Assembly (NCBI GenBank): GCA_020853615.1
Contig: JADYYO010000049.1
Location: 1 to 38,690, forward strand
DNA from: Thermomicrobiales bacterium
GTDB taxonomy: Bacteria > Chloroflexota > Chloroflexia > Thermomicrobiales > UBA6265
Direction of reading: 5' to 3'
Length of the DNA stretch: 38,690 nucleotides
The first letter of the stretch is position 1. Each line of letters starts with the position of its first letter. Shown here piece by piece: positions 10,626-21,551 of the stretch. The translations under genes were made by a program, and so were the position numbers. The notes beneath the pieces were generated by a model. The model was not told the origin of the DNA. It did not search any database and saw only the letters and a list, made by a program, of their open reading frames with translations.

Positions 10626-11114
10626 CTACGCGCCGATCCGCGAGCGGAACGGCGCGATCTGCACGTGGCAGATAGCCACCGCCAGCGCGTCGGCCGCGTC
10701 GTCGGGCGTCGGGAGCGACTCGAGGCCGAGCATGATGCGGACCATCTCCTGAATCTGGTGCTTGTCCGCCTTCCCGTAGCCGACAACGGCCTGCTTGATC
10801 TCGGATGGGGCGTACTCGGCGATCGGAATCGCCCGCTGCGCGGCCGCGAGCAGCACGATCCCGCGCGCCTGCCCCACGGTCATCGCCGTCGTGACGTTGC
10901 GCGCGAAGAAGAGCCGCTCGACCGCAACCGCGTCCGGCTGGAAACGATCGATCAGTTCGCCGACCGCCAGATAGATCGTCAGTAGCCGGTCGCCCATCTG
11001 CGCGTCGGCATCGGTGACGACGACGCCGTAGTCGATCGCCGTCGGATCGGGCTCGCTGGCGATGACCCCATAGCCGAGGCGGGCCGTGCCGGGATCGAAT
11101 CCGAGCGCGATCAC
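10626..11114 (-). CDS. ruvC: Holliday junction resolvase RuvC
   Basis: This endonuclease resolves Holliday junctions with RuvAB. It has 162 aa (typical 160-175). The four acidic active-site residues are visible: D7 ([13 protein letters not shown]), E66 (VERLFF), and D139 and D142 ([14 protein letters not shown]). The start is GTG at 11114, preceded by AAGAAGG at about 8 nt. It lies 24 bp after yebC, the common bacterial order yebC-ruvC. The ruvA and ruvB genes that usually follow are replaced here by tlyA and larB. Confidence 0.96.
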   Translation of the reverse strand: MIALGFDPGTARLGYGVIASEPDPTAIDYGVVVTDADAQMGDRLLTIYLAVGELIDRFQPDAVAVERLFFARNVTTAMTVGQARGIVLLAAAQRAIPIAEYAPSEIKQAVVGYGKADKHQIQEMVRIMLGLESLPTPDDAADALAVAICHVQIAPFRSRIGA

Positions 11115-11138
11115 GACGGCGGCCTTCTTCGCAGACTC

Positions 11139-11885
11139 CTACATGGCGGAGGCGAGCACGTCGTCGTTGATATCGACGTTGGTGAAGACCTCCTGCACAT
11201 CATCCAGATCTTCCAGCTTCTCCACGAGCCTGATGACCTTTACGGCCGCTTCCGGCTCGGGCGCAACGAGCGTCTTCGGGCGCATTGTCAATTGCGCGGC
11301 ATCGATTTCGTGGCCGGCGGCGCTGATCGTCTCGCGGACGCGGTGCAGATCGGCCGGCTCCGTGTAGACCACCACCACCCCGTCCTCGACCTCGACATCG
11401 GCGGCGCCGGCGTCGATGGCGACGAGCGACAGCTCATCCGGATCGGCACCATCGCTTGGAATCTCGATGACGCCCATCTGGTCGAACATCCAGCCGACGC
11501 TGCCGCTCTCGCCGAGACTGCCACCGGCCCGGGTGAGGACCGCGCGCACCTCGCCGACCGTGCGATTGCGGTTGTCCGTCTGCGCCTGGATCATCAGCGC
11601 CGCGCCGCCCGGACCGTACCCCTCGTAGAAGATCTCCTCGTACTGGTCGCCCATGCCGGCGCCGGCCGCGCGCTGGATGGCGCGCTCGATGTTGTCCTTC
11701 GGCATATTGGCCGCCTTCGCCTTGTCGACCGCGAGCCGCAAGCGGGTGTTCGCGTCCGGATCGGGGAGACCCTGCCGGGCGGCAATCGAGATTTCGCGCG
11801 CCAACTTGGTGAAAAGCTGGCCGCGCTTGGCATCAGCGGCGCCCTTCTGCCGCTTGATAGTCGACCATTTTGAGTGTCCTGACAT
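11139..11885 (-). CDS. yebC: YebC/PmpR family protein (transcription/translation regulator)
   Basis: The product has 248 aa beginning MSGHSKWSTIKRQKGAADAK, the diagnostic N-terminus, which fixes the start at ATG 11885 with AGGAG upstream. The family has three domains and has been described as a DNA-binding regulator; some members relieve ribosome stalling at proline stretches. It includes the typical EGYGPGGAALMI and GGSLGESGSVGWMF segments. It heads the minus-strand run that continues into ruvC, tlyA and larB. Its promoter region is shared back to back with that of rpoD. Confidence 0.96.
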   Translation of the reverse strand: MSGHSKWSTIKRQKGAADAKRGQLFTKLAREISIAARQGLPDPDANTRLRLAVDKAKAANMPKDNIERAIQRAAGAGMGDQYEEIFYEGYGPGGAALMIQAQTDNRNRTVGEVRAVLTRAGGSLGESGSVGWMFDQMGVIEIPSDGADPDELSLVAIDAGAADVEVEDGVVVVYTEPADLHRVRETISAAGHEIDAAQLTMRPKTLVAPEPEAAVKVIRLVEKLEDLDDVQEVFTNVDINDDVLASAM

Positions 11886-11930
11886 CGTACTGCTCCTGGT
11901 GCTGGGGGCCAATGATCATCGCAACAGACG

Positions 11931-11936
11931 AGTATA
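11931..11936 (-). promoter_or_regulatory. Candidate -10 box (TATACT) for yebC-ruvC-tlyA-larB
   Basis: Minus-strand TATACT, 45 bp before the yebC ATG and preceded by GGC. There is no convincing -35 at 16-18 bp. It stands back to back with the rpoD promoter, with about 47 bp between them. Confidence 0.4.
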
Positions 11937-11983
11937 GCCGCTGGCCGGTGGTCGATTCGGAGATCGTTCGTCGCCCAAGCCTC

Positions 11984-12012
11984 TTGAAATATGGGCAAAG
12001 CTCCGCTAGACT
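11984..12012 (+). promoter_or_regulatory. Sigma-A type promoter upstream of rpoD
   Basis: TTGAAA (11984-11989) and TAGACT (12007-12012) are 17 bp apart, the best-spaced promoter of the 331-bp gap between yebC and rpoD. The predicted start near 12019 leaves a leader of about 200 nt before the sigma-factor start codon. Confidence 0.65.
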
Positions 12013-12018
12013 ATGGCA

Positions 12019-12154
12019 AGCAAGCGTCCATTCGCCAGAGTCGCCCGCGCAATCGTCGCGGAGTGAGCGGACAATGCCAGCCCGCACTGGTCGACATCCA
12101 CCTGTACCCGTGTAGCGCCGGGCCCTCCGCGCTCTTCGCGGCGGGCTTTCGTTT
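12019..12154 (+). ncRNA. Candidate structured leader or small RNA upstream of rpoD
   Basis: From the predicted start of transcription to the terminator-like hairpin there are about 136 nt. Visible nested pairings are TGGC with GCCA, GTCC with GGAC, and CCGCG with CGCGG around a CAATCGT loop (about 12044-12062). I do not recognise a known RNA family: no SRP RNA, tmRNA, RNase P or riboswitch motifs are present. It could be a separate small RNA or the 5' part of a regulated rpoD transcript. Confidence 0.35.
12122..12154 (+). terminator. Terminator-like hairpin in the rpoD leader
   Basis: GCCC (12122-12125) and CCGCG (12127-12131) pair with CGCGG (12137-12141) and GGGC (12143-12146), with one mismatch and a CTCTT loop. 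TTTCGTTT follows at 12147-12154. It stands on the plus strand between the rpoD promoter and the rpoD start, so it would attenuate rpoD or end a small RNA. The U tract is interrupted, so efficiency is uncertain. Confidence 0.45.
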
Positions 12155-12216
12155 GCCGTCCGCGCCATGCCCGCCCTCCCCTGTCGCGTCATACCGGGGC
12201 CGCGCGTCGTCTGGAA

Positions 12217-13377
<1,161 letters not shown>

Positions 13378-13400
13378 CTCGCGCACCTCGAGCGCCCGTC

Positions 13401-13426
13401 GGCCGTCCGGATGCATCCGGACGGCC
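13401..13426. terminator. Bidirectional terminator between rpoD and fabF
   Basis: A perfect 26-bp palindrome with half-site GGCCGTCCGGATG lies in the 59-bp gap between the converging rpoD and fabF genes. There is no long T run on either side, so it may act as a barrier or a weak Rho-independent terminator for both directions. Confidence 0.65.
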
Positions 13427-13436
13427 GCTGCCGTTC

Positions 13437-14708
13437 CTACTCTGCAACCCGCGAGAAGATCAGCGAGACATTGTGCCCGCCGAAGCCCATCGAGTTGCTC
13501 ATGGCGTGGTCGAAGCTGACGGCGCGAGCCACATTCGGCACGTAGTCGAGGTCGCAATCGGGGTCGGGCGTCGTCTGGTTGATCGTCGGCGGCACGATCC
13601 CATGCTGCATCGCCAGGATCACGATTGCCGCCTCGAGCGCCCCCGCCGCGCCGAGGAGGTGCCCGGTCATCGACTTGGTCGAGCTGATCGGCACGGTATG
13701 GGCTGCCTCGCCGAAGGCCGTCTTGATCGCCTGGGTCTCGAGCTTTTCGTTGACCTGGGTGGACGTGCCGTGCGCGTTGATGTAGCCGATCTCCGCCGGC
13801 TGCAACCCGGCCGATGCGAGCGCCAGCCGCATCGCTCTCGCCGCCCCGGCGCCGCCTGGCGCCGGCTGCACCATATGATTGGCATCGTCCGTCGTCGCGT
13901 ACCCGCTCAATTCCGCCAGGACGCGCGCGCCGCGGCGCGCGGCGTGCTCGGCCGTCTCGAGAATCAGCGTCGCCCCGCCCTCCCCGAGGACGAATCCGTC
14001 GCGCGCCGCGTCGAACGGCCGGCTGGCGCCGGCCGGGTCGTCGTTGCGGGTCGAGAGCGCGCCCATGGCATTGAAGCCGGCGACGACCATCCGCGCCATC
14101 GGCGCTTCGCTCCCCCCGGCGATCATGACATCGGCGTCGCCCCGGCGCAGGATCGCCGCGGCCTCGCCGATGGCGTGCCCCGAGCTGGCGCACGCCGAAA
14201 CGGGCGCGTAGTTCGGGCCGCGGGCGCCGGTGACGATCGCCACCGTCCCCGAGGCCATGTTCCCCAGAAACATCGGCATGAAGAATGGGCTGAGGCGGCC
14301 GGGGCCTTCAGTCAGCACCGTCTCCATCCCCGCGTCGAGCGTCTCCGCGCCGCCCATGCCCGAGCCCATCAGTACGCCGACGCGCTCGGCGTTCCGCTCG
14401 TCAATCGTCAGCCCGGCCTGCTCAAGCGCCTCGAGCGCCGAGGCGACCGCGTAGTGAGTGTAGCGATCCGTGCGCCGCGCGTCCTTGCGGCCGAGCCGCG
14501 CCACGGGGTCGAACGCCTTCACCTCGGCGGCGAAGCGGGTCTGAAATCCCTCGGGATCGAAGCGCGTGATCGGCGCCACACCCGACTGTCCGGCGACGAT
14601 CCCGGACCAGGTGCTCGGCGCATCGTGGCCTAGGGGAGAGACGACGCCGATCCCTGTCACCACCACGCGGGGTTCGGGGCCGGCGAGCGAGCGATTGTTT
14701 GTTGTCAT
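13437..14708 (-). CDS. fabF: 3-oxoacyl-[acyl-carrier-protein] synthase II (FabF)
   Basis: This is the condensing enzyme of type II fatty-acid elongation. From ATG 14708 (GAGGTG ribosome site at 5 nt) it has 423 aa, and longer readings to 15332 have no family similarity. The Cys-His-His triad is C173 (VSACASSGHAIG), H313 (NAHGTSTQVN) and H350 (STKSMTGHLLGAAGA), with K345. The C-terminal GFGGHN is conserved. ACASSGHA instead of the usual ACATGAHA is a mild variant. It stands alone, converging on rpoD; acpP and fabD/G are not adjacent. Confidence 0.95.
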   Translation of the reverse strand: MTTNNRSLAGPEPRVVVTGIGVVSPLGHDAPSTWSGIVAGQSGVAPITRFDPEGFQTRFAAEVKAFDPVARLGRKDARRTDRYTHYAVASALEALEQAGLTIDERNAERVGVLMGSGMGGAETLDAGMETVLTEGPGRLSPFFMPMFLGNMASGTVAIVTGARGPNYAPVSACASSGHAIGEAAAILRRGDADVMIAGGSEAPMARMVVAGFNAMGALSTRNDDPAGASRPFDAARDGFVLGEGGATLILETAEHAARRGARVLAELSGYATTDDANHMVQPAPGGAGAARAMRLALASAGLQPAEIGYINAHGTSTQVNEKLETQAIKTAFGEAAHTVPISSTKSMTGHLLGAAGALEAAIVILAMQHGIVPPTINQTTPDPDCDLDYVPNVARAVSFDHAMSNSMGFGGHNVSLIFSRVAE

Positions 14709-15049
14709 GCGCACCTCATCTGCATCGCCCCATCGTACGATACCGACTCCATCGCGTGAATTGGTCCCGTCGCGAGCGTCCGCCGCGCCGGTCCTCCCCT
14801 TGTCGCGCCGGGGCCTGAGTGGTACTACTCTCCGTCCGGCCGATCCTGCGGTGTTCGTGCTGCTTACGCAGTCTTGAGCCAACAGAAAACGAGTCGGGAG
14901 CCGCGCGCCGGGGCAAACATGCGTCGGCGTCGGGGCGCCCACCTGCGAAAGCAGGTTCAAGGCTCCGTTGCACACGGCACAGGCGGGTGAGGCCACCCTG
15001 CACCGCTCCCCGCACACACGGAAGAGGGCATGCCTCGGGCTGGCAGCCG
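14709..15049 (+). other. 341-bp fabF-holA gap with a structured segment
   Basis: No gene is seen here. Beyond the fabF promoter the plus strand holds several pairings. These are an ACCTGC-GAAA-GCAGGT hairpin with a GNRA-type loop (14941-14956), GGAGCC (14897-14902) pairing with GGCTCC (14961-14966), GCGCC (14905-14909) with GGCGC (14934-14938), and GGGTG-AGGC-CACCC. These nest into one folded region before holA. A weak promoter candidate is TTGTCG (14800-14805) with TACTAC (14823-14828), 17 bp apart. It matches no RNA family I know. Confidence 0.4.
14732..14760 (-). promoter_or_regulatory. Candidate fabF promoter
   Basis: On the minus strand, TTCACG (14755-14760) and TACGAT (14732-14737) are 17 bp apart, with the predicted start about 17 nt before the fabF ATG. 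The -35 matches the consensus in part only. The same -10 hexamer, TACGAT, is used before rpsT. Confidence 0.4.
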
Positions 15050-16078
15050 ATGATTCATCTGATTCTCGGGCCGGACCGCCTCCTGGCGCGCGATTCGGCG
15101 CGCGCGCTGGCGTCCGAACTCGATCCCACTGGAACAAACACCACCTGGCTCGACGGCCGCGAGACCACGCCCGAGCGAGTGATCTCGGCGGCCGGCACAA
15201 TCTCATTCTTCGGCGCGGCTCCAGTCGTCGTCGTTGCCGACCTCCTGGCGCGCTATGGCAAGCAGGCGGAGGATGATGACTCGGGCTCCGGCGGCACACC
15301 GCGGAAGCGGGAGACGTCACCGCTTGCCACAATCGCGGCAGCGGTTCCCGAGGCGCACCACCTCATCCTCCTGGAGCCGAGCCTGACCTCGACGCCCGCG
15401 GCCCTCAAATTGGCGAAGCCGCCGGCGCGGGTCATCGCCAACGAGCCGCCGCGCGGGCCGGCGCTCGTCGGCTGGATTGTCGATACGGCCTCGCGCGTCG
15501 GGTCGACCATCGACCGGCGGACGGCGCAGCGCCTCGCCGAAACGCTCTTTCCGCAGACGTGGGACCGCAAGCCGTCGAACCCCCGCTACGATCGGCCGCC
15601 CGACATGGCGCTGCTGACGCTCGAGATCGAGAAGCTAGCGCTGGCCGCGCACCCTGGCCCCATCACGCCAGAGACGCTCGCGGTGTTGACTTCCGGCAGC
15701 CCCGATCAGCGGGTCTTCCGCTTCCTCGACGCGGCGCTCGCCGGCGATCTGCGCACCGCGTATCTCGAACTGGAGCGGCTCGAGGCCGCCGGCGAAGAGC
15801 CGGCCATGCTCCTCGCCCAACTGCTCGGGCAGATCGAGCTCTCGAACGTGATCGCCACCGCGAGCGGCCGGGATGCGAACGCGGTTGCCAGGGATCTCGG
15901 CGCGATCGCCCCGTCGCGGGTCTCGGCCGTCATGAACTCGACGCGCCGGCTCCCGCGGGGGCGCCTGGCCCCGGCCACGACCGGTGCGGCGATCGACCGG
16001 GCGCTGAAGACCGGCCGCACCCGGCGCCCGATCGACGCGCTGCACGACGCCTTGCTCGCCCTGGCGCGAGATGCGTGA
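15050..16078 (+). CDS. holA: DNA polymerase III delta subunit
   Basis: Delta is the clamp-loader wrench that opens the beta sliding clamp. From ATG 15050 it has 342 aa, matching HolA length. The N-terminus MIHLILGPDRLLARDSARAL is the degenerate P-loop region of delta. PVVVVADLLARY is the typical strand after it, and the C-terminal third (AGDLRTAYLELERLEAAGEEP then LLAQLLGQIE) is the collar domain. The start is fixed by this N-terminus, although no clear ribosome site precedes it. HolA and rpsT are neighbours in many bacteria; here they face each other across a terminator. Confidence 0.92.
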   Translation: MIHLILGPDRLLARDSARALASELDPTGTNTTWLDGRETTPERVISAAGTISFFGAAPVVVVADLLARYGKQAEDDDSGSGGTPRKRETSPLATIAAAVPEAHHLILLEPSLTSTPAALKLAKPPARVIANEPPRGPALVGWIVDTASRVGSTIDRRTAQRLAETLFPQTWDRKPSNPRYDRPPDMALLTLEIEKLALAAHPGPITPETLAVLTSGSPDQRVFRFLDAALAGDLRTAYLELERLEAAGEEPAMLLAQLLGQIELSNVIATASGRDANAVARDLGAIAPSRVSAVMNSTRRLPRGRLAPATTGAAIDRALKTGRTRRPIDALHDALLALARDA

Positions 16079-16088
16079 GCACGCCAAA

Positions 16089-16113
16089 CCGACCGCCCAA
16101 TGCGGGCGGCCGG
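16089..16113. terminator. Bidirectional hairpin between holA and rpsT
   Basis: CCG-A-CCGCCC (16089-16098) pairs with GGGCGG-C-CGG (16104-16113) around an AATGC loop, in the 64-bp gap between converging genes. T runs are short, so this is a probable rather than certain terminator. Confidence 0.6.
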
Positions 16114-16142
16114 TGCATGCTGCCGATCGCGGACGAGCGGCG

Positions 16143-16418
16143 CTACGCGGACGCGGAGAGCAGGGCCTGGTACTTGGCGATCAGGCGGGACTTGCGCCGC
16201 GCGGCGTTGTTCTTGTGGATGACGCCCTTGCCCGCCACGCGATCGAGGACGCTCACGGCCTCGCGCATTGCCGCCTCGGCGGCGGCCGCATCACCGGCGG
16301 CGATGGCGACCTCGGCCTTCTTGACGAACGTGCGGGCTTCCGTGCGCAGCGGCTTGTTCCGCTCGCGACGGCGCTCCGCAACGCGGATTCGCTTTTCGGA
16401 TGACTTCGAGTTGGCCAA
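16143..16418 (-). CDS. rpsT: Small ribosomal subunit protein bS20
   Basis: The product has 91 aa, beginning [20 protein letters not shown], a typical S20 that binds 16S rRNA early in 30S assembly. The start codon is TTG at 16418, preceded by GGAGGAAC. E. coli rpsT also begins with UUG, and in that system the weak start is part of autoregulation by S20. The same choice here suggests conserved control, although this has not been shown for this lineage. A promoter with a 55-nt leader lies upstream. Confidence 0.96.
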   Translation of the reverse strand: MANSKSSEKRIRVAERRRERNKPLRTEARTFVKKAEVAIAAGDAAAAEAAMREAVSVLDRVAGKGVIHKNNAARRKSRLIAKYQALLSASA

Positions 16419-16480
16419 GTCTCAGGTTCCTCCGCGGATTTATGGCACGATCAGGCAGGCGCACAAGCGCCGAAAGAGGT

Positions 16481-16509
16481 ATCGTACCAGAATACGGGCC
16501 GCAGCTCAA
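16481..16509 (-). promoter_or_regulatory. Promoter of rpsT
   Basis: On the minus strand, TTGAGC (16504-16509) and TACGAT (16481-16486) are separated by exactly 17 bp. The predicted start near 16474 gives a leader of about 55 nt. It lies upstream of the murJ start on the other strand, where third-position GC is low. Confidence 0.6.
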
Positions 16510-16531
16510 TCGACCGTCGGGCAATCGCGCA

Positions 16532-18235
16532 TTGACTGAGGTACAGGCCACCGCCGGAGACGGCCTCGGCACCAACCAGACCTGGCCGACCTGGCCGGCG
16601 CCCGGCGCTCCCGTAGCCGAGCGCGACTGGGGGCGCCGGCGACGCAAGGCGTCGCTCGCGCGTTCGGCGGGGATCGTCGCCGGCGCGTTCATTCTCAGCC
16701 GGCTGCTCGGCCTCGTGCGTGAGGTGGTGCTCGCGCGCCAGTTCGGCACCTCGGAAGATCTGAGCGCCTACATCTCCGCCTTTCGCATCCCCGACCTCCT
16801 CTTCCTGGTGATTATGGCCGGCGCCTTCGGTTCGGCGTTTATCCCCGTCTTCTCCGGCTTCCTCGGGAATGGCGAGGATGCCGCCGCCTGGAAGCTGGCG
16901 TCGGTGATTCTCAATCTCTCGACGGTGTCAGTCATCGTCGTCTCGGCGCTCGCCTGGGTCGCGGCGCCGCAACTCGTCCAATTCGTTGTCGCGCCGGATG
17001 CCAGCCCACACATGCAGGAGCTGACGACCGCCTGCATGCGCCTACTCCTCCTCTCGCCGATCTTCCTCGGCCTCGGCATCGCGGCGAAGGGGATTCTCGA
17101 AGGGCAGGATCTCTTCACGCTGCCGGCGATGGCACCGATCATCTACAACGCGGCGACGATCCTCGGCGCGATCTTCCTCGGCCCGCGGATCGGGGTCTAC
17201 GGCGTGGCGATCGGGGTGGTGGCGGGCGCCATCGGCTTCCTCCTCGTGCAGGTTCCCGGCATCGTCCGCAGCGGGATGCGCTACTCCCCCTCGTTTGATC
17301 CTCGCGTACCGGGCGTCGACGAGGTCGGCCGCCTGCTCGCCCCCCGCCTGATCGGGCAAGCGGCGTTCCAGATCAACTTCATCGCGGTGACGAATCTCGC
17401 GTGGCGCACCGGCGACCAGAGCGTCTCGGCGATCAACTACGCCTGGCAGCTCCTGATGCTGCCGCACGGCGTCCTCGCCCTCTCGATCTCAACCGTCATC
17501 CTGCCGACCCTCTCCCGCCTCTGGCAGCAGGGGGACGTCGGTGCATTTCGCACGACGCTCGGCAGCGCCCTGCGCCCGCTCATCTTCCTGTCGCTCCCGG
17601 CCGCGGTCATCCTCTTCGCCTTCCGCACCTCGATCGTGCAGACGCTCTTTCAGACCGGCGCCTTTTCGGCCGAATCGACCGCCCTCGTCGCCGCGCCACT
17701 CGCCTTCCTCGCCGCCGGGCTGGTCAGCTACGCGCTAGTGGAGGCGCTGACCCGCGCCTTCTACGCCATGCACGACACGCGCACCCCGGTCATCGCCGGG
17801 GTGGCGATCATCGCGCTCAACCTGGCGCTCGGCGTGGCGCTCATCGGCCGTTTCGGCTACGTCGCGCTCGCCTTCGCCCTGAGCGCCAGCACGACGGTCG
17901 AGGCCGTCATTCTCGCCGCGATCCTGCACCGGCGCCTCGGGGGTATCGACAAGGGCACGCGCATCTGGTTCGGGCGCCTCCTCGTCGCCACCGCCATCAC
18001 CGCGACGGTGTCGGCCCTGCTCGCGCCGTCGCTGGCCGAAGCGACAACGCCAGGCAACGCTCCGCGACTGCTCCAGCTCGTCCTCTTCGTCGCGACGCTC
18101 GGCCTCGTCGGCCTGGTCTACCTCGCCGTCACCTGGATCCTCCGCGTCCCGGAGCTCTCCACCATGCTCGCCCAGGTGGCGCGGCGTTTCCCCCCGCTCT
18201 CGCGCCTGGCCGCCGCGCTGGAACCCCGCTCCTGA
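16532..18235 (+). CDS. murJ: Lipid II flippase MurJ
   Basis: It moves lipid II across the membrane for peptidoglycan assembly (MOP superfamily, 14 helices). From TTG 16532 it has 567 aa. The N-terminal ARSAGIVAGAFILSRLLGLVREVVLARQFG and FRIPDLLF segments are diagnostic, and alternating hydrophobic segments continue to the end. The region before 16532 in the same frame has low third-position GC and holds the rpsT promoter, so I reject the earlier ATG at 16442. The first 35 residues (Thr/Pro/Trp-rich, then RRRRK) are a cytosolic lead before helix 1. A 92-bp gap separates it from lepA. Confidence 0.92.
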   Translation: MTEVQATAGDGLGTNQTWPTWPAPGAPVAERDWGRRRRKASLARSAGIVAGAFILSRLLGLVREVVLARQFGTSEDLSAYISAFRIPDLLFLVIMAGAFGSAFIPVFSGFLGNGEDAAAWKLASVILNLSTVSVIVVSALAWVAAPQLVQFVVAPDASPHMQELTTACMRLLLLSPIFLGLGIAAKGILEGQDLFTLPAMAPIIYNAATILGAIFLGPRIGVYGVAIGVVAGAIGFLLVQVPGIVRSGMRYSPSFDPRVPGVDEVGRLLAPRLIGQAAFQINFIAVTNLAWRTGDQSVSAINYAWQLLMLPHGVLALSISTVILPTLSRLWQQGDVGAFRTTLGSALRPLIFLSLPAAVILFAFRTSIVQTLFQTGAFSAESTALVAAPLAFLAAGLVSYALVEALTRAFYAMHDTRTPVIAGVAIIALNLALGVALIGRFGYVALAFALSASTTVEAVILAAILHRRLGGIDKGTRIWFGRLLVATAITATVSALLAPSLAEATTPGNAPRLLQLVLFVATLGLVGLVYLAVTWILRVPELSTMLAQVARRFPPLSRLAAALEPRS

Positions 18236-18284
18236 ACCGGCATCACCTCGCGCGTTCCAGCCGATTGCCCGGATGGGCGTCAGC

Positions 18285-18290
18285 TATACT
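18285..18290 (+). promoter_or_regulatory. Candidate -10 box (TATACT) for lepA-mazG-aspS
   Basis: TATACT stands 37 bp before the lepA ATG, preceded by AGC. TTGCCC is 14 bp upstream, too close for a normal -35; nothing better is present. Confidence 0.4.
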
Positions 18291-18327
18291 CCCCGACTGG
18301 CATTGACGACAGGACTATTGCGAGCGC

Positions 18328-20162
<1,835 letters not shown>

Positions 20163-20166
<4 letters not shown>

Positions 20167-21551
20167 ACGATGCCGAACCCCGCATCGTGATCGTCGGCGT
20201 CGGCCCCGGCGCCCGCGACCTGCGCACTATCGGCACGCAGAAGGCGCTCGACGCGGCCGATCGGATCATCCTGCGCACCCGAATCCACCCGGGGCTCGAT
20301 GATCTCCGCGGCGACCCCCGTGTCTCGGATTGCGACGATCTCTACCAGTCGGCGACGGCATTCGCCTCGCTCTATGACGCCGTTGCCGAGCGAGTGCTGG
20401 CGGGCGCGCGGGAGGGCGGCACGACCATCTTCGCGGTGCCTGGCCACCCGCGCTTCGCCGAGCGAACTGTCGCCCTGATCGAACGGCGCGCCGGCGCGCT
20501 GGGTATCCCGGTCGAGGTGCTCGACGCCGTCAGCTTCGTCGACACGGCAGTCAATGCCGCGGGCATCGACCCGGTGGCGGACGGCTTGCAGATCGTCGAT
20601 GCCGAGGAGCTGGCATCGGTCCTGGCGCGCGAGCCGTACGCCGCTGGCCTCATCGGCGTCAATCCGGCGCGCCCGCTCCTCGTCGCGCAGCTTTACAATC
20701 CGGAGATCGCCGCGGCCGTCAAGCTCGCCCTCTCCCGGCTCTACCCTGACGAGCAGCCGGTCACGCTCCTACGAGGCGCCGGCGCCGAAGAGGGCAGCGA
20801 CGCGCGACCACATCCCCTGCGTGAGCTCGACCGGCAGGCAGTCGACCATCTCACAACGCTCTGGGCGCCCCCGCTCGCGCCGTTGGAGGCGACGCGCTCG
20901 GCCGAGACGTTGCCCCGCATCGTCGCCCGCCTGCGAGCTCCCGGCGGATGCCCGTGGGACCGTGAGCAGACGCACGCCTCGCTGCGCGGCGCCCTCCTCG
21001 AGGAGGCCTACGAGACGGTCGACGCCATCGACCAGGGCGACGACGCCGGCCTGGCGGAGGAGCTCGGCGACCTCCTGCTGCTGGTCATGATGCACGCCCA
21101 GATCGCGGAGGAGGCGGGCGTCTTCCAGATCGAGGATGTCTACGAGGGGATCAACCGGAAGCTGGTGCGCCGCCACCCGCACGTCTTCGGCGACGTCACG
21201 GCGACGACGCCCGATGCCGTCGTGACGACCTGGGAGGGCGTCAAGGCGGCCGAGCGGGCCGAAAAGGGAGAGCCTGCCCCCGAGCGGAGTCGCTACGAGC
21301 GCTTGCCGCGCGCGATGCCGGCGCTGCGCAAAGCTGTCGAGCTCGTTGCGCCCCGGGAGACTCTGGGACCGGCGATGGATCCGGACGCCGGAGCGCCGCT
21401 GCTAGCGGCGGTGCTCGACCTGATCGGGCAAGGCTTCGATCCCGAATCGGTCCTCGAGGCCGCGCTGCGGCGGCACGCGGAGACAATAGTTCAACGCGAA
21501 TCGGCGCGACCAACGACTGGCAAGAGCGAACACGAGGAAGGGCGGGCGTGA
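20163..21551 (+). CDS. mazG: Tetrapyrrole-methylase-like/MazG fusion (YabN type) nucleotide pyrophosphohydrolase
   Basis: The product has 462 aa in two parts. Residues about 6-225 are a tetrapyrrole (corrin/porphyrin) methylase-like domain ([13 protein letters not shown] at 8-20 and [10 protein letters not shown] at 91-100). Residues about 245-455 are MazG, with [14 protein letters not shown] and metal-binding EE...E (280, 281, 284) and E...D (300, 303). The fusion is known as YabN in Bacillus. The MazG part hydrolyses NTPs to NMPs, probably removing damaged or excess nucleotides. The methylase part has no proven substrate in this family. The gene is coupled to lepA (ATGA) and aspS (GTGA). 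Confidence 0.93.

Noticed and set aside
9515-10675. A 386-aa frame antisense to larB and tlyA
   Set aside because: No recognisable motif, and third-position GC supports the minus-strand genes.
12013-12066. A 17-codon reading frame starting ATG at 12013, possible leader peptide for rpoD
   Set aside because: The ATG directly abuts the -10 box (12007-12012) and lies upstream of the predicted transcript start, so it would not be translated.
14819-15049. N-terminal extension of holA
   Set aside because: The 77 extra residues are Arg/Cys/Pro-rich and the frame covers the folded RNA region; homology begins at MIHLILGPD.
14880-15049. SRP RNA, tmRNA, RNase P or a known riboswitch in the holA leader
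   Set aside because: The conserved cores of these RNAs are not present on either strand.
16442-16531. N-terminal extension of murJ from ATG 16442
   Set aside because: Third-position GC is low here, the stretch holds the rpsT promoter, and there is no ribosome site.
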